A DNA stretch of 64,000 bases, from assembly GCF_014201585.1 (NCBI RefSeq), contig NZ_JACHES010000003.1, positions 124,001-188,000 on the forward strand, given 5' to 3'. The stretch comes from Anoxybacillus tengchongensis. Lineage in GTDB: Bacteria; Bacillota; Bacilli; Bacillales; Anoxybacillaceae. A program made the translations under genes and the position numbers. Below, one piece after another: positions 25,701-40,853 of the stretch (the stretch's first letter is position 1; every line of letters starts with the position of its first letter). Under the pieces are notes generated by a model, which saw only the letters and a list, made by a program, of their open reading frames with translations, did no database searches and was not told the DNA's origin.

Positions 25701-26809
25701 TCACAACGGTACGTCCGTTCCGATAAAGAAAGGTGGTCTTTCACATGACCGCAACGGCTGCACTTTTTGCTTGACGGATAAAACCGATCTGCCACGATCA
25801 ACTGAATGCCGTACCACGCACATTTGTACGTCATTTGCCGCTTAAACTCGTGGAATGTTTGTTGTTGAATCGCTTTTGATAGCTTGCAATTTTTTAACAT
25901 GCCACTTATGTTCAAGTCTTCCATCACGACATACGCTGGCTTGGCTTTCACCAACGTCGCTGTGATGTGGTGAGTATGGTTAAGCTGCATATTTTTCAGC
26001 CTTCGGCGTTTTTTCAAAACAAGGAATTCAATTTTCTTAATGTTTTCCGTTTTTCTGTAACGGAATTCACCTCCTTCTGTTTTCGTTTTATTCATTTCGT
26101 ACTTTCGTGATATTCGTCTTTGCATGCGCCTAATTGACTTTTCCAGCTTTTTTACTTTCGGTGTTTGGTTGATGTTTGGAAACGTCATGCCATTGCTGAC
26201 GGTAGCTAACGATTTTACCCCTAAATCAATGCCGATGCCTTCGCTGTACGTGCCGTGTTTTACTTCCGCTTCCTCTACACCGACCGTTAAAAACCAATGT
26301 AGTCCGTCAAACACGATGCGTGGATTGACATATGTCACATGTTCGCCATATGGAATACGACCTCTTTCTGCAAGGCGTATCCAATTGAACTTTTGCTTAT
26401 TTTTCTTTTTGGAAGGCGTCAGTTTTTCTAGTTTCACATGCGTGTCGGTGATTTTAATTTTCGATGTATCTTGATAAAAACTTGGGCGTGTTCGTTTCTT
26501 CGTTTTAAATTTCGGAAACTTCGCCCGTCCTGCAAAAAAGTTTTTGTAGGCTTGACACGCATCTTTTATTGCTTGTTTTGTGATGTTGTTGGAATAATTG
26601 TTGAGCCAACTGTACTCTTTCGTTTGTTTGAGCTGCGTTAATCTTTTTCTTAATTCACCATCATTTAAAAATTTACCGCCTTGTTTATGATTTTCTTGTT
26701 GTTGTGCTAAGGCAAAATTATACGCCCACCTTGCTACACCCGCACACTTAAATAATTTTGTTTGTTGTTTATGATTAGGAAGTAGCATAACCTTATATGT
26801 TTTAATCAT
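25625..26809 (-). CDS. tnpB: TnpB, RNA-guided nuclease of an IS200/IS605-family element
   Basis: A 394-residue protein, full length. The RuvC residues are intact: Asp195 in GIDLGVKS, Glu297 in VMEDLNISGM, and the DRDLNAS motif at 377-383. The zinc finger has Cys350, Cys353, Cys369 and Cys372. N-terminal half carries the basic RNA-binding/helix-turn-helix region. AAGGAG precedes ATG 26809. TnpB is known to cut DNA next to a short target-adjacent motif under omega-RNA guidance, helping the element persist. No TnpA is present, so movement would need one in trans. Confidence 0.93.
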   Translation of the reverse strand: MIKTYKVMLLPNHKQQTKLFKCAGVARWAYNFALAQQQENHKQGGKFLNDGELRKRLTQLKQTKEYSWLNNYSNNITKQAIKDACQAYKNFFAGRAKFPKFKTKKRTRPSFYQDTSKIKITDTHVKLEKLTPSKKKNKQKFNWIRLAERGRIPYGEHVTYVNPRIVFDGLHWFLTVGVEEAEVKHGTYSEGIGIDLGVKSLATVSNGMTFPNINQTPKVKKLEKSIRRMQRRISRKYEMNKTKTEGGEFRYRKTENIKKIEFLVLKKRRRLKNMQLNHTHHITATLVKAKPAYVVMEDLNISGMLKNCKLSKAIQQQTFHEFKRQMTYKCAWYGIQLIVADRFYPSSKKCSRCGHVKDHLSLSERTYRCEACGIEIDRDLNASINLKQYAESMM

Positions 26810-26920
26810 TTTCAGTGAGCTCCTTAATCATCTTCTTGGCTTTATTTGCTCTTTTGCTTTGTAATTTTATAAATTGCATATAGGGTTTTATGGATTTTAA
26901 CAAAAATATTTTAACAGTTA

Positions 26921-28771
26921 CTAACCCCCTGTCACCGCAAAAATGACGACGAGAATCGCTAAAGCGACAATCGTCACCGTACCGTACATTTGCACTTGCC
27001 CGTTTTGTAAACGTGAGCCGATTCGGCCGATGCCGCGCGCTGTTGCTGCAAATAATTGTGCCAATCCCTCCACAAGGAACCGATCGATATACTCAAATAA
27101 CAAGCTAATAAACGAAGCAGCACGAATGACGGTAAGTCCGTAAAACTCGTCGATGTAATATTTGTTCATAAGCACGTTGTACGTGAGTGGGAAACGTGAC
27201 GATAACCAGTCGCGCGCAATCGCACGTTTGCCATATATGAGCCATGCTAATGCGATTCCGCATAATGAAACAATTGTCGCCACAATCATAATCCAGCTTG
27301 GACCTTCTGTATGCGCGTGCCAGTTCGTTCCTTCTGTCAACCACTCACCTAAAAACGCTCCCCACGGTGTTTGCACGTAACCAGAAACGACTGCGAGCAC
27401 ACCGAGCACGATCATCGGCAACACCATAACCGTTGGTGACTCATGCACATCTTGAGCATTTGTCCGCGCTTCACCTGTAAACACAAGGAAAAATAAGCGG
27501 AACATATAAAACGCTGTGAAAAAGGCAGCAATAATAGCGACAACAAATAAACCGACATGCCCGTGCGTCCACGCGGCAATTAAAATCTCATCTTTGCTGA
27601 AAAAGCCTGAGAAAAACGGAAATCCGCTAATTGCTAACGTTCCGATTAAAAAGAGTGGAGCGGTCCATTTCATTTTTTTCCATAATCCACCCATTTGTTC
27701 AATATTTTGCGTATGCACCGCATGAATGACACTACCTGCAGCTAAAAAGAGCAACGCTTTAAAAAAGGCGTGTGTCATTAAATGAAAGACACCTGCGACA
27801 TAACCTGCGGAACCGAGCGCTAACATCATGTAGCCAAGCTGGCTGACGGTAGAATATGCAAGCACACGTTTAATGTCCGTTTGCACAAGACCGATTGATG
27901 CGGCAAAAATAGCAGTAAATGCGCCAACATAAGCGACAGTCATCATCGCTGTTTCACTCGCTTCGTAAAGCGGGAACAATGTTGCCACTAAATATACTCC
28001 AGCAGCGACCATCGTTGCGGCATGAATTAATGCTGATACAGGTGTCGGTCCTTCCATCGCATCTGGAAGCCACGTATGAAGCGGAAATTGACCTGATTTC
28101 CCGATCGCACCGATAAAAATGAGAATGGCGCTTAACGTCATGATTGTCGTTGAAACATCCCCTTGTTGTAACGCTGCAAAAATGGCTTCATATTCGAAAC
28201 TTTTCACTTCTAAGAACAATAAAATCATACCGATCAGCAAGCCGACATCCCCGATGCGCGTCATAATGAACGCTTTTTTCGCTGCAGCTTTTGCTTCTTC
28301 TTTGTAAAAATAAAACCCGATTAATAAGAACGAGCCGAGACCGACAAGTTCCCAAAAGATATACGTTTGCAGCAAGTTTGGTGATACGACAAGCCCGAGC
28401 ATCGCGAATGTAAACAAGCCTAGATATGCGTAAAATACCGGAAAGCGCTCATCACCGTGCATATATCCTTTCGCATACGTATGTACGAGAAAACTAACAA
28501 GCGATACGACAACGAGCATTAATGCATTTAATGCATTTACTTCAAAGCCGACCGTCAAATGCACATCCCCGATTGTTAACCATGTATATGCTTGTTTGTA
28601 TGTTGGTGACGTCCATCGCTCATACAACGATCCGAGGGCAAATACGAGCGAAAGAAACGTCAACAACATTCCGACATACGCGCTTCGTTCTTTTAACTGC
28701 TTGCCCATAACAAGCAGCACAACAAACGATACGAACGGAAAAAGCGGTATGAGCCATGCGTTTTCCATCAT
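26921..28771 (-). CDS. nuoL: NADH-quinone oxidoreductase subunit L
   Basis: Largest antiporter-like subunit of complex I, 616 residues, about 16 hydrophobic segments plus a C-terminal extension (SRFPLTYNVLMNKYYIDEFY). Motifs: FWELVGLGSFLLIGFYFYKEEAKAAAKKAF, GKSGQFPLHTWLPDAMEGPTPVSALIHAATMVAAG and KRVLAYSTVSQLGYMMLALG. The end of the gene (GTGACAGGGGGTTAG) contains an SD-like AGGGGG suited to the next gene; the TnpB element follows at once. Confidence 0.97.
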   Translation of the reverse strand: MMENAWLIPLFPFVSFVVLLVMGKQLKERSAYVGMLLTFLSLVFALGSLYERWTSPTYKQAYTWLTIGDVHLTVGFEVNALNALMLVVVSLVSFLVHTYAKGYMHGDERFPVFYAYLGLFTFAMLGLVVSPNLLQTYIFWELVGLGSFLLIGFYFYKEEAKAAAKKAFIMTRIGDVGLLIGMILLFLEVKSFEYEAIFAALQQGDVSTTIMTLSAILIFIGAIGKSGQFPLHTWLPDAMEGPTPVSALIHAATMVAAGVYLVATLFPLYEASETAMMTVAYVGAFTAIFAASIGLVQTDIKRVLAYSTVSQLGYMMLALGSAGYVAGVFHLMTHAFFKALLFLAAGSVIHAVHTQNIEQMGGLWKKMKWTAPLFLIGTLAISGFPFFSGFFSKDEILIAAWTHGHVGLFVVAIIAAFFTAFYMFRLFFLVFTGEARTNAQDVHESPTVMVLPMIVLGVLAVVSGYVQTPWGAFLGEWLTEGTNWHAHTEGPSWIMIVATIVSLCGIALAWLIYGKRAIARDWLSSRFPLTYNVLMNKYYIDEFYGLTVIRAASFISLLFEYIDRFLVEGLAQLFAATARGIGRIGSRLQNGQVQMYGTVTIVALAILVVIFAVTGG

Positions 28772-28829
28772 CGTTCAATCATCCCCTTTTTCAGGTGCAT
28801 TTATATATAACCCCTTTGTTTCCCATCCT

Positions 28830-29141
28830 TTATCGTTTCATCGAATCGACTTCATCAATATGAATGGTTTTGCGATTGCGGTATAGCGCAATTAAAATGG
28901 CTAATCCAACCGCTGCTTCTGCCGCTGCAACAGTAATCGTAAAGAGCGAAAACACTTGCCCTGTAATGCCTGGGTTTACGCCGTACTTGCTAAATGCGAC
29001 TAAATTAACGTTTACAGCATTTAACATCAGTTCAATACAAATGAGTACGATTACTGTATTCCGTTTTGTTAACGCCCCGTACAATCCGATGCAAAATAAC
29101 AGAAGCGCAAATACGAGATAGGCGGATAACGGTACGCTCAT
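28830..29141 (-). CDS. nuoK: NADH-quinone oxidoreductase subunit K
   Basis: Small membrane subunit of the complex I proton path, 103 residues with three hydrophobic helices. [15 protein letters not shown] contains the first conserved Glu, and [20 protein letters not shown] the second. The start overlaps the nuoJ stop by four bases. A 58-base gap to nuoL carries the next ribosome site. Confidence 0.97.
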   Translation of the reverse strand: MSVPLSAYLVFALLLFCIGLYGALTKRNTVIVLICIELMLNAVNVNLVAFSKYGVNPGITGQVFSLFTITVAAAEAAVGLAILIALYRNRKTIHIDEVDSMKR

Positions 29142-29647
29142 TCTCCCGCCTCCTTATCATCTTTTTTCGCTAAAATGACTGCGCCAATTAATGCGACAAG
29201 CAACAAAACAGACGCAAGCTCAAATGGAATGACGTACTTCGAATATATCGCAATTCCGATTTGTTCCGTATTTTTATCATGAAGCCCAACTGCTTCACTG
29301 CCAAAGTCGAGCGTGCGAATGCCAATATACATCACGGCGCCAAAAGCAACCGTACCGAGCAAAGCAAACGCTTTTCGAAGCGGGCTACCTGTCGATTGCC
29401 CGTCATCTTGATGGCGCGTAAGCATAATGCCAAACAACATAATGATCGTAATTGCCCCAGAATAAATAAGCACTTGAACTGCCGCGACAAATTCAGCAGA
29501 TAAAAGCACGTAAATGCCGGCGATGCTGACGAACGTAAAGACGAGCGCCACGACCATATGGACGACTTTGTTTAAATTTAACATAAAAATGCCGCCGCCA
29601 AGCGCAATGAGCGCAAGAACGAAAAAAGCAATATATTGTCCACTCAT
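29138..29647 (-). CDS. nuoJ: NADH-quinone oxidoreductase subunit J
   Basis: Membrane subunit with five hydrophobic helices, 169 residues. [18 protein letters not shown] is the conserved pi-bulge-helix region of TM3. It ends in a short charged tail ([10 protein letters not shown]). Start and stop overlap nuoI and nuoK by four bases each. Confidence 0.96.
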   Translation of the reverse strand: MSGQYIAFFVLALIALGGGIFMLNLNKVVHMVVALVFTFVSIAGIYVLLSAEFVAAVQVLIYSGAITIIMLFGIMLTRHQDDGQSTGSPLRKAFALLGTVAFGAVMYIGIRTLDFGSEAVGLHDKNTEQIGIAIYSKYVIPFELASVLLLVALIGAVILAKKDDKEAGE

Positions 29648-30063
29648 GGCTTATTCACCTTCCGCACGTTCGTATCGTTTTCATCAAGCCACGTTAAATC
29701 TTTAAATAACTCATCGCGGCTATATTCTGCTAATTCAAAGTTGTTCGTCATGACAATCGCCTCTGTCGGACATACTTCGGTACATAAATCGCATAAAATA
29801 CAAATTTCAAAGTTAATGTCGTACGTATCAATAATTTTTCCTTTTTTCGTCGGGTCCGGATGTTTTTTACCCGTCAACTGAATACAGTCGGTCGGGCAAA
29901 TGTTTGCACACTGATTGCAAACGATACATTTTTCTGGATAAAACTTTTGAATGCCGCGAAAGCGATCCGGCAGCGGAAGCGGTTCATTCGGATAATCGTA
30001 CGTCACTTTTTCTTTTGTTAAGTTTTTCAGCGTATACGCTAATCCTTTCATTAAACCGAGCAT
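29644..30063 (-). CDS. nuoI: NADH-quinone oxidoreductase subunit I
   Basis: Electron-carrying peripheral subunit with two [4Fe-4S] clusters (N6a/N6b): CIVCNQCANICPTDC and CILCDLCTEVCPTEA. 139 residues, short like other Bacillaceae NuoI. It feeds electrons from an unknown input module to NuoB, because NuoE, NuoF and NuoG are not in this operon. Confidence 0.97.
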   Translation of the reverse strand: MLGLMKGLAYTLKNLTKEKVTYDYPNEPLPLPDRFRGIQKFYPEKCIVCNQCANICPTDCIQLTGKKHPDPTKKGKIIDTYDINFEICILCDLCTEVCPTEAIVMTNNFELAEYSRDELFKDLTWLDENDTNVRKVNKP

Positions 30064-30085
30064 TTCTGCCCACCCACCTTTTTAT

Positions 30086-31090
30086 TTAAAAAAATAGTTG
30101 TTTTACAAGAGCTGTCACAAAAATATTCACGAGCGCAACTGGCAATAACACTTTCCAACCAAATTCCATTAATTGATCGGCACGCACACGCGGAAACGTA
30201 ATGCGAAACCAAATGAATAAAAAGACGACAACGCTAAATTTTAATGCAAACCAAACAGCTCCTGGAATAAAACCGAGAAACGGAAGCGGATGCCATCCCC
30301 CTAAAAAGAGCACGGTCGTTAATGCCGCCATCGCAAAAAAGTACACGTACTCTGCAAGCATGAAAAACGCCCAACGAAAGCCAGAATATTCAACATGGAA
30401 GCCCGCGACAAGTTCTGATTCAGCTTCCGGTAAATCAAACGGCGTCCGATTTAACTCTGCCACAGCTGCGACAAGAAAAACGAGAAACCCAATCGGCTGC
30501 ACAACAATAAACCAAACATCTTTTTGCGCTTCAACAATGTCATTTAAGTTTAAACTTCCCGCTAACAAAATGACACCAATAACAGACATGACAAGCGGCA
30601 CTTCGTATGAAATCATTTGTGCAGCTGCACGCATGCCTCCAAGCAATGCATATTTATTGTTTGACGCCCATGCGCCTGTGACAACCCCAATGGTCGTTAA
30701 TCCAGAAACAGCAATGTAATACAACAGCCCTACGCCAATATCAGCAAATTGCAATGCATCCGTAAACGGCAACGCTGCAAGCACCATAAAAGCAGGAGCA
30801 AACGCAATAACCGGTGCTAAAATGAACAATGGACGATCTGCAGCTTTTGGAATCGTATCTTCTTTCAACAACAGCTTTAACACGTCAGCAACTGTTTGGA
30901 GTAATCCCCAGCGACCTCCAACTTGGTTCGGACCGATGCGTCCTTGCATAAATCCCATGACTTTTCGTTCGGCTAAAATGCCGTACGTGACAAACCCTAA
31001 CACAACGAGCAACAGCCCTACGCCAATCGCAAAGAAAATGGCGACATTCGTCCAGCTCGGCGTCGACTGTAAAAGTTGTTCCATCATCAT
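30086..31090 (-). CDS. nuoH: NADH-quinone oxidoreductase subunit H
   Basis: Quinone-chamber membrane subunit, 334 residues with eight hydrophobic helices. AERKVMGFMQGRIGPNQVGG near the N-terminus and AELNRTPFDLPEAESELVAGFHVEYSG are the conserved cytosolic loops. Three tandem ATG codons overlap the nuoD stop; I take the first, and the choice changes two residues. Confidence 0.97.
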   Translation of the reverse strand: MMMEQLLQSTPSWTNVAIFFAIGVGLLLVVLGFVTYGILAERKVMGFMQGRIGPNQVGGRWGLLQTVADVLKLLLKEDTIPKAADRPLFILAPVIAFAPAFMVLAALPFTDALQFADIGVGLLYYIAVSGLTTIGVVTGAWASNNKYALLGGMRAAAQMISYEVPLVMSVIGVILLAGSLNLNDIVEAQKDVWFIVVQPIGFLVFLVAAVAELNRTPFDLPEAESELVAGFHVEYSGFRWAFFMLAEYVYFFAMAALTTVLFLGGWHPLPFLGFIPGAVWFALKFSVVVFLFIWFRITFPRVRADQLMEFGWKVLLPVALVNIFVTALVKQLFF

Positions 31091-32187
31091 CCATCGACCT
31101 CCCCAAGCACGATATCAATCGCGCCAAGTATCGCAATTAAATTTGCGATATTTTCCCCTTTTAGTAATTTTGGAAGGATTTGCAAATTATAAAATGACGG
31201 TCGACGGAATTTTAAGCGATACGGCTCTTTTTTCCCGTCGCTCGCAATATAACAACCAATTTCTCCCCGCGGTGACTCGATGCGTACATACGCTTCTCCC
31301 GGTGGCGCTTTAATGATTTTTGGCACTTTCGCCATAATTTCACCGCCATCTGGAAACTGTTCGCATGCTTGCTCAATAATGCGAAGCGATTGCTCGATTT
31401 CAGCGAGACGGCACTCATAACGGGCAAAACAGTCACCTTCTGTGCGTACTGGTACATCAAAGTCAAACCGATCATAAATCGAATACGGTTCGTCTTTTCT
31501 TAAATCCCATTTCACCCCTGTACAACGTAAATTAACGCCACTTAACGAATAGGCTAACGCTTCTTCTTTCGTATATTTGCCGACGCCGATGACGCGATTG
31601 CGGAAAATTTCATTTCCTGTAACGAGCTCATGATAACCTTCGAGCTGCTTGCGCATATACGGAACGAACTGCTTGACTTTGTCAATCCATCCATCTGGCG
31701 CATCCCATTTTACCCCACCAACACGCATGTAGTTAAATGTGAGCCGCGCACCTGATAGTTCGTTTAATAGATTAATAATCATTTCTCGTTCACGAAACGC
31801 ATATAAAAACGGACTGACTGCACCAATATCAAGCAAATACGTTCCCCACCAAACGAGGTGGCTCGCAATGCGACCAAGTTCCATCGCAAGCACACGTAAA
31901 TATTCCGCTCGCTCTGGCACTTCAATGCCCATCATCGTTTCTACTGCATGACAAATGACGTAGTTGTTCGTCATCGCGGATAAATAGTCCATCCGGTCTG
32001 TATACGGGATGATTTGCGTATACTGCAAATTTTCTGCGATTTTTTCTGTCCCGCGATGAAGATAACCGATGACGGGAGTCGCTTCTTTAATCATCTCTCC
32101 ATCAATTTTTAGCACGAGGCGAAATACCCCATGCGTGCTCGGATGTTGTGGTCCGACGTTTAAAAGCATCTCCTCTGTTCTCAGCAC
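31087..32187 (-). CDS. nuoD: NADH-quinone oxidoreductase subunit D
   Basis: 49-kDa type subunit that lines the quinone site, 366 residues. NVGPQHPSTHGVFRLVLKIDGE at the N-terminus and ATPVIGYLHRGTEKIAE are signatures; the C-terminus ends ANLIAILGAIDIVLGEVDG. Four bases after nuoC. The related [NiFe]-hydrogenase Cys ligands are absent, as expected for complex I. Confidence 0.97.
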   Translation of the reverse strand: MLRTEEMLLNVGPQHPSTHGVFRLVLKIDGEMIKEATPVIGYLHRGTEKIAENLQYTQIIPYTDRMDYLSAMTNNYVICHAVETMMGIEVPERAEYLRVLAMELGRIASHLVWWGTYLLDIGAVSPFLYAFREREMIINLLNELSGARLTFNYMRVGGVKWDAPDGWIDKVKQFVPYMRKQLEGYHELVTGNEIFRNRVIGVGKYTKEEALAYSLSGVNLRCTGVKWDLRKDEPYSIYDRFDFDVPVRTEGDCFARYECRLAEIEQSLRIIEQACEQFPDGGEIMAKVPKIIKAPPGEAYVRIESPRGEIGCYIASDGKKEPYRLKFRRPSFYNLQILPKLLKGENIANLIAILGAIDIVLGEVDG

Positions 32188-32191
32188 GCCC

Positions 32192-33289
32192 TTACCCCTC
32201 CATATCGTATGGCTCGTAATCTTTCCGGAGCGGATAGCCGACCCAGTTTTCCCCTAAGAAAATGCGAATAAGTTGCGGATGACCTTCAAAACGAATGCCA
32301 AGTAAATCGTACGCTTCGCACTCCGGCCAATTCGCCCCTGGCCAAAGCGGAACAAGCGAGTCAATAACCGGATGGTCACGGTCAATTTTTACTTTCAGCG
32401 CAACGGACTGACGATTTTTATAAGAATACAAGTGGACGTACACTTCCATATGCGTTTGAAAATCTGTTCCGTGCAATTCGGATAAATAATCAAAACTTAG
32501 TTGCTCATTATATTTTAAAAACTCAGCTACTTTATAATATGTATCTTTTTTAGCAACAAGCGTTGGCACGTCTTTCGACAAACGATTAATGTAAGCGTTT
32601 TCTAACACATCTTTTCCGAGATGCTCTTCAATGACTTTGACGTATTTGTCGAGATATGGCTGATTTGGTGACGGCTTTTCTTCTTTTTCTTCGCCACCAT
32701 CTGCACCTTTTGCTTTTGCTAATGCTGCGGCTTTTGCTTTCGCCGCTGCCGCTGCTTTTTTCTTCGCTAGTTCTTCTTCGCTTAATTCTCCAGACTCTGC
32801 GGCTTTTTGTTTTGCTAACGCCGCGGCTTTCGCTTTTGCCGCTGCTGCTTTTTTCTTCGCTAGTTCTTCTTCGCTTAATTCTCCAGACTCTGCGGCTTTT
32901 TGTTTTGCTAACGCCGCGGCTTTTGCTTTTGCCGCTGCTGCTGCTTTTTTCTTCGCTAGTTCTTCTTCGCTTAATTCTCCAGACTCTGCGGCTTTTTGTT
33001 TCGCTAACGCTGCGGCTTTCGCTTTTGCCGCTGCTGCTGCTTTTTTCTTCGCTAGTTCTTCTTCGCTTAATTCTCCAGACTCTGCGGCTTTTTGTTTTGC
33101 TAACGCCGCGGCTTTTGCTTTCGCCGCTGCTGCTGCTTTTTTCTTCGCAAGCGCAAGGTCATCTTCGCTTTCGAGCGTTGGCTCAGTTTGTTCCGTTGCT
33201 TGCTTCGCTGCAAGTCTCTCTTTTGCTAATTGTTTTGCGCGTTCCGCTGCTTCTTTTTTTCGTTGCTGTAAATCTTTTTCCTCGCTCAT
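32192..33289 (-). CDS. nuoC: NADH-quinone oxidoreductase subunit C with a repeat-rich N-terminal extension
   Basis: The C-terminal part (about residue 205 to 365) is a normal 30-kDa subunit: VKIDRDHPVIDSLVPLWPGANWPECEAYDLLGIRFEGHPQL and a YPLRKDYEP end. The first 200 residues are an Ala/Lys/Glu-rich extension with tandem 32-residue units, predicted as long charged helix. Bacillaceae NuoC proteins often have an N-terminal extension, but the exact repetition here is striking. The repeat lies outside the conserved fold, so it should tolerate copy number changes. Confidence 0.95.
   Translation of the reverse strand: MSEEKDLQQRKKEAAERAKQLAKERLAAKQATEQTEPTLESEDDLALAKKKAAAAAKAKAAALAKQKAAESGELSEEELAKKKAAAAAKAKAAALAKQKAAESGELSEEELAKKKAAAAAKAKAAALAKQKAAESGELSEEELAKKKAAAAKAKAAALAKQKAAESGELSEEELAKKKAAAAAKAKAAALAKAKGADGGEEKEEKPSPNQPYLDKYVKVIEEHLGKDVLENAYINRLSKDVPTLVAKKDTYYKVAEFLKYNEQLSFDYLSELHGTDFQTHMEVYVHLYSYKNRQSVALKVKIDRDHPVIDSLVPLWPGANWPECEAYDLLGIRFEGHPQLIRIFLGENWVGYPLRKDYEPYDMEG
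32702..33145 (-). repeat. Tandem 96-bp repeats in nuoC
   Basis: Codons 49-196 hold four units of KKKAAAAAKAKAAALAKQKA followed by AESGELSEEELA, then a partial fifth. One unit lacks a single Ala codon (93 bases). Copies are almost identical at DNA level, differing by a few silent changes. Confidence 0.93.
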
Positions 33290-33802
33290 TTACAGCACCT
33301 TCTTTCCTGTTTTCGCTTCGTAGCGAATTTTTTCTTTTAGTTTGTTAATGCCATAAATTAATGCAGCTGGATTTGGCGGACAGCCCGGAATGTATACGTC
33401 AACAGGTACAATTTGATCGACGCCCTTCACAACGCAATACGACTTCACATATGGACCTCCTGCTGTCGCACACGATCCCATCGCAATGACCCATTTCGGC
33501 TCAGGCATTTGATCGTATAGACGACGAACAATGGGAGCCATTTTTTTCGTCACAGTTCCTGAAACGATCATGACATCTGACTGACGAGGCGATGTGCGAA
33601 AGAAAGAGCCGAAGCGGTCTAAATCGTAATGCGAAGAACCAACTCCCATCATTTCAATGGCACAACAAGCAAGACCGAACGTGAGTGGCCATAAAGAATT
33701 GCTGCGCGCCCATGCTTTTAACTGCTCTAATGTCGTTAAAAAGACGTTGCGGCGCATTTCTTCCATTTCTTGATCTGATACGTTCAATAATTTTACATCC
33801 AT
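33290..33802 (-). CDS. nuoB: NADH-quinone oxidoreductase subunit B
   Basis: PSST-type subunit carrying the terminal cluster N2 that reduces quinone. Cluster ligands are seen in [19 protein letters not shown] and [10 protein letters not shown] 33800-33802 (MDVKLLNV) with AAGGTG is chosen; a TTG at 33823 would add seven residues. 170 residues. Overlaps nuoA by ten bases and abuts nuoC. Confidence 0.96.
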   Translation of the reverse strand: MDVKLLNVSDQEMEEMRRNVFLTTLEQLKAWARSNSLWPLTFGLACCAIEMMGVGSSHYDLDRFGSFFRTSPRQSDVMIVSGTVTKKMAPIVRRLYDQMPEPKWVIAMGSCATAGGPYVKSYCVVKGVDQIVPVDVYIPGCPPNPAALIYGINKLKEKIRYEAKTGKKVL

Positions 33803-34158
33803 TTTAACACCTTCTTCTTCCAAGCATACACAAGTCCAATCAACAACATGACGACAAAAATAAGCATTTCAATAAGCGCAAATGCACCAAGCTTATCAAA
33901 CGCAACAGCCCATGGATATAAAAATACCGTTTCTACGTCAAAAATGACGAACAATAACGCAAAAATGTAGTATCGTACGTTAAATTGCACGCGCGAATCG
34001 TGGAACGGATCTAATCCGCTTTCGTACGTCGTTTGTTTCGCTGCATTTGGCGCATGCGGACGAAGGAAACGGCCGGCTGTAAGCGCAACGATTGGAAGCA
34101 AAATACCTAAACAAAGAAACACAAAGACGACTACATAACTGTTTACATAAACGTTCAA
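33793..34158 (-). CDS. nuoA: NADH-quinone oxidoreductase subunit A
   Basis: Small three-helix membrane subunit, 121 residues from TTG 34156-34158 ([11 protein letters not shown]), with AAAGGGGTGGGAC upstream. [40 protein letters not shown] is the conserved loop and helix with the acidic DVE. First gene of the 11-subunit nuo operon, downstream of a clear sigma-A promoter. Confidence 0.96.
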   Translation of the reverse strand: MNVYVNSYVVVFVFLCLGILLPIVALTAGRFLRPHAPNAAKQTTYESGLDPFHDSRVQFNVRYYIFALLFVIFDVETVFLYPWAVAFDKLGAFALIEMLIFVVMLLIGLVYAWKKKVLKWM

Positions 34159-34231
34159 CGATGTCCCACCCCTTTGTGACTTTATACACATTTTTCGAAA
34201 ACGTCATACTATTAAGACTGTAACCGATAAC

Positions 34232-34260
34232 ATTATATCACTTCTTCACATATGTGTCGA
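34232..34260 (-). promoter_or_regulatory. Sigma-A promoter of the nuo operon
   Basis: Minus strand TCGACA (34255-34260), 17-base spacer, TATAAT (34232-34237): one mismatch overall. It lies about 75 bases before nuoA and just downstream of the atp terminator. Confidence 0.78.
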
Positions 34261-34283
34261 TAAAACTTGTTCCAAAAATAAAC

Positions 34284-34313
34284 AAAAAACCCTAAGAGGC
34301 GATGCTCTTAGGG

Positions 34314-34316
<3 letters not shown>
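34284..34316 (-). terminator. Terminator of the atp operon
   Basis: Minus strand: AACCCTAAGAG pairs with CTCTTAGGGTT, loop CATCGC, then TTTT. A strong eleven-base stem after atpC. Confidence 0.92.
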
Positions 34317-34739
<423 letters not shown>

Positions 34740-34742
34740 TTA

Positions 34743-36182
<1,440 letters not shown>

Positions 36183-36192
36183 CTAATCAACG

Positions 36193-37074
<882 letters not shown>

Positions 37075-37092
37075 TCAATTGTTGAAAGGGGA

Positions 37093-37113
37093 CGGAACAG
37101 CTATGCTGTTCCG
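37093..37113 (-). other. Intercistronic hairpin between atpA and atpG
   Basis: CGGAACAGC pairs with GCTGTTCCG around a three-base loop, a nine-base perfect stem. No T-run follows on the minus strand, so it is more likely an mRNA stability or processing element than a terminator. Confidence 0.6.
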
Positions 37114-37121
37114 CTCTTTTC

Positions 37122-38651
<1,530 letters not shown>

Positions 38652-38659
38652 CTATAAAG

Positions 38660-39744
<1,085 letters not shown>

Positions 39745-39779
39745 TTATCGATCGGAACGTGTGCGTACGAACATAAAGG

Positions 39780-39865
39780 AATGGCGAAGGTTCTCATGGA
39801 ATGATCTTCGCCATTGTTGAACGAGTTTCGTTTCCGTATGCAGTTATAGCTCGTTTCGAACGAGC
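39780..39865 (-). other. Two intercistronic hairpins between atpE and atpF
   Basis: AATGGCGAAG/CTTCGCCATT (39780-39789 with 39806-39815) and GCTCGTT-TCG-AACGAGC (39849-39865), neither followed by a T-run. They lie where the message changes from c subunit (about ten copies per enzyme) to b (two copies). Confidence 0.6.
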
Positions 39866-39873
39866 GCTCAGTT

Positions 39874-40101
<228 letters not shown>

Positions 40102-40136
40102 TCAATTTTTTATGTTGAAATGAATGTGTATGAAAA

Positions 40137-40853
<717 letters not shown>

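Larger units (their letters stand above)
25452..26920 (-). mobile_element. IS1341-type (IS200/IS605) TnpB-only element in the nuo operon
   Basis: The whole interval between the nuoL stop and the nuoM ATG is foreign: one intact tnpB, AT-rich flanks and no tnpA. Elsewhere in this operon neighbouring genes overlap or lie within about 60 bases. IS605-type elements leave no target duplication, so exact ends cannot be fixed from one copy; they should lie close to 25452 and 26917. Right-end sequence includes CTTTATAAAG and other short palindromes. It is in the operon orientation, and the nuo terminator lies beyond it, so read-through is expected. Confidence 0.7.

Noticed and set aside
32656-33348. 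230-codon plus-strand Leu-rich frame
   Set aside because: Antisense of the NuoC Ala/Lys/Glu repeats; no SD and no independent support.
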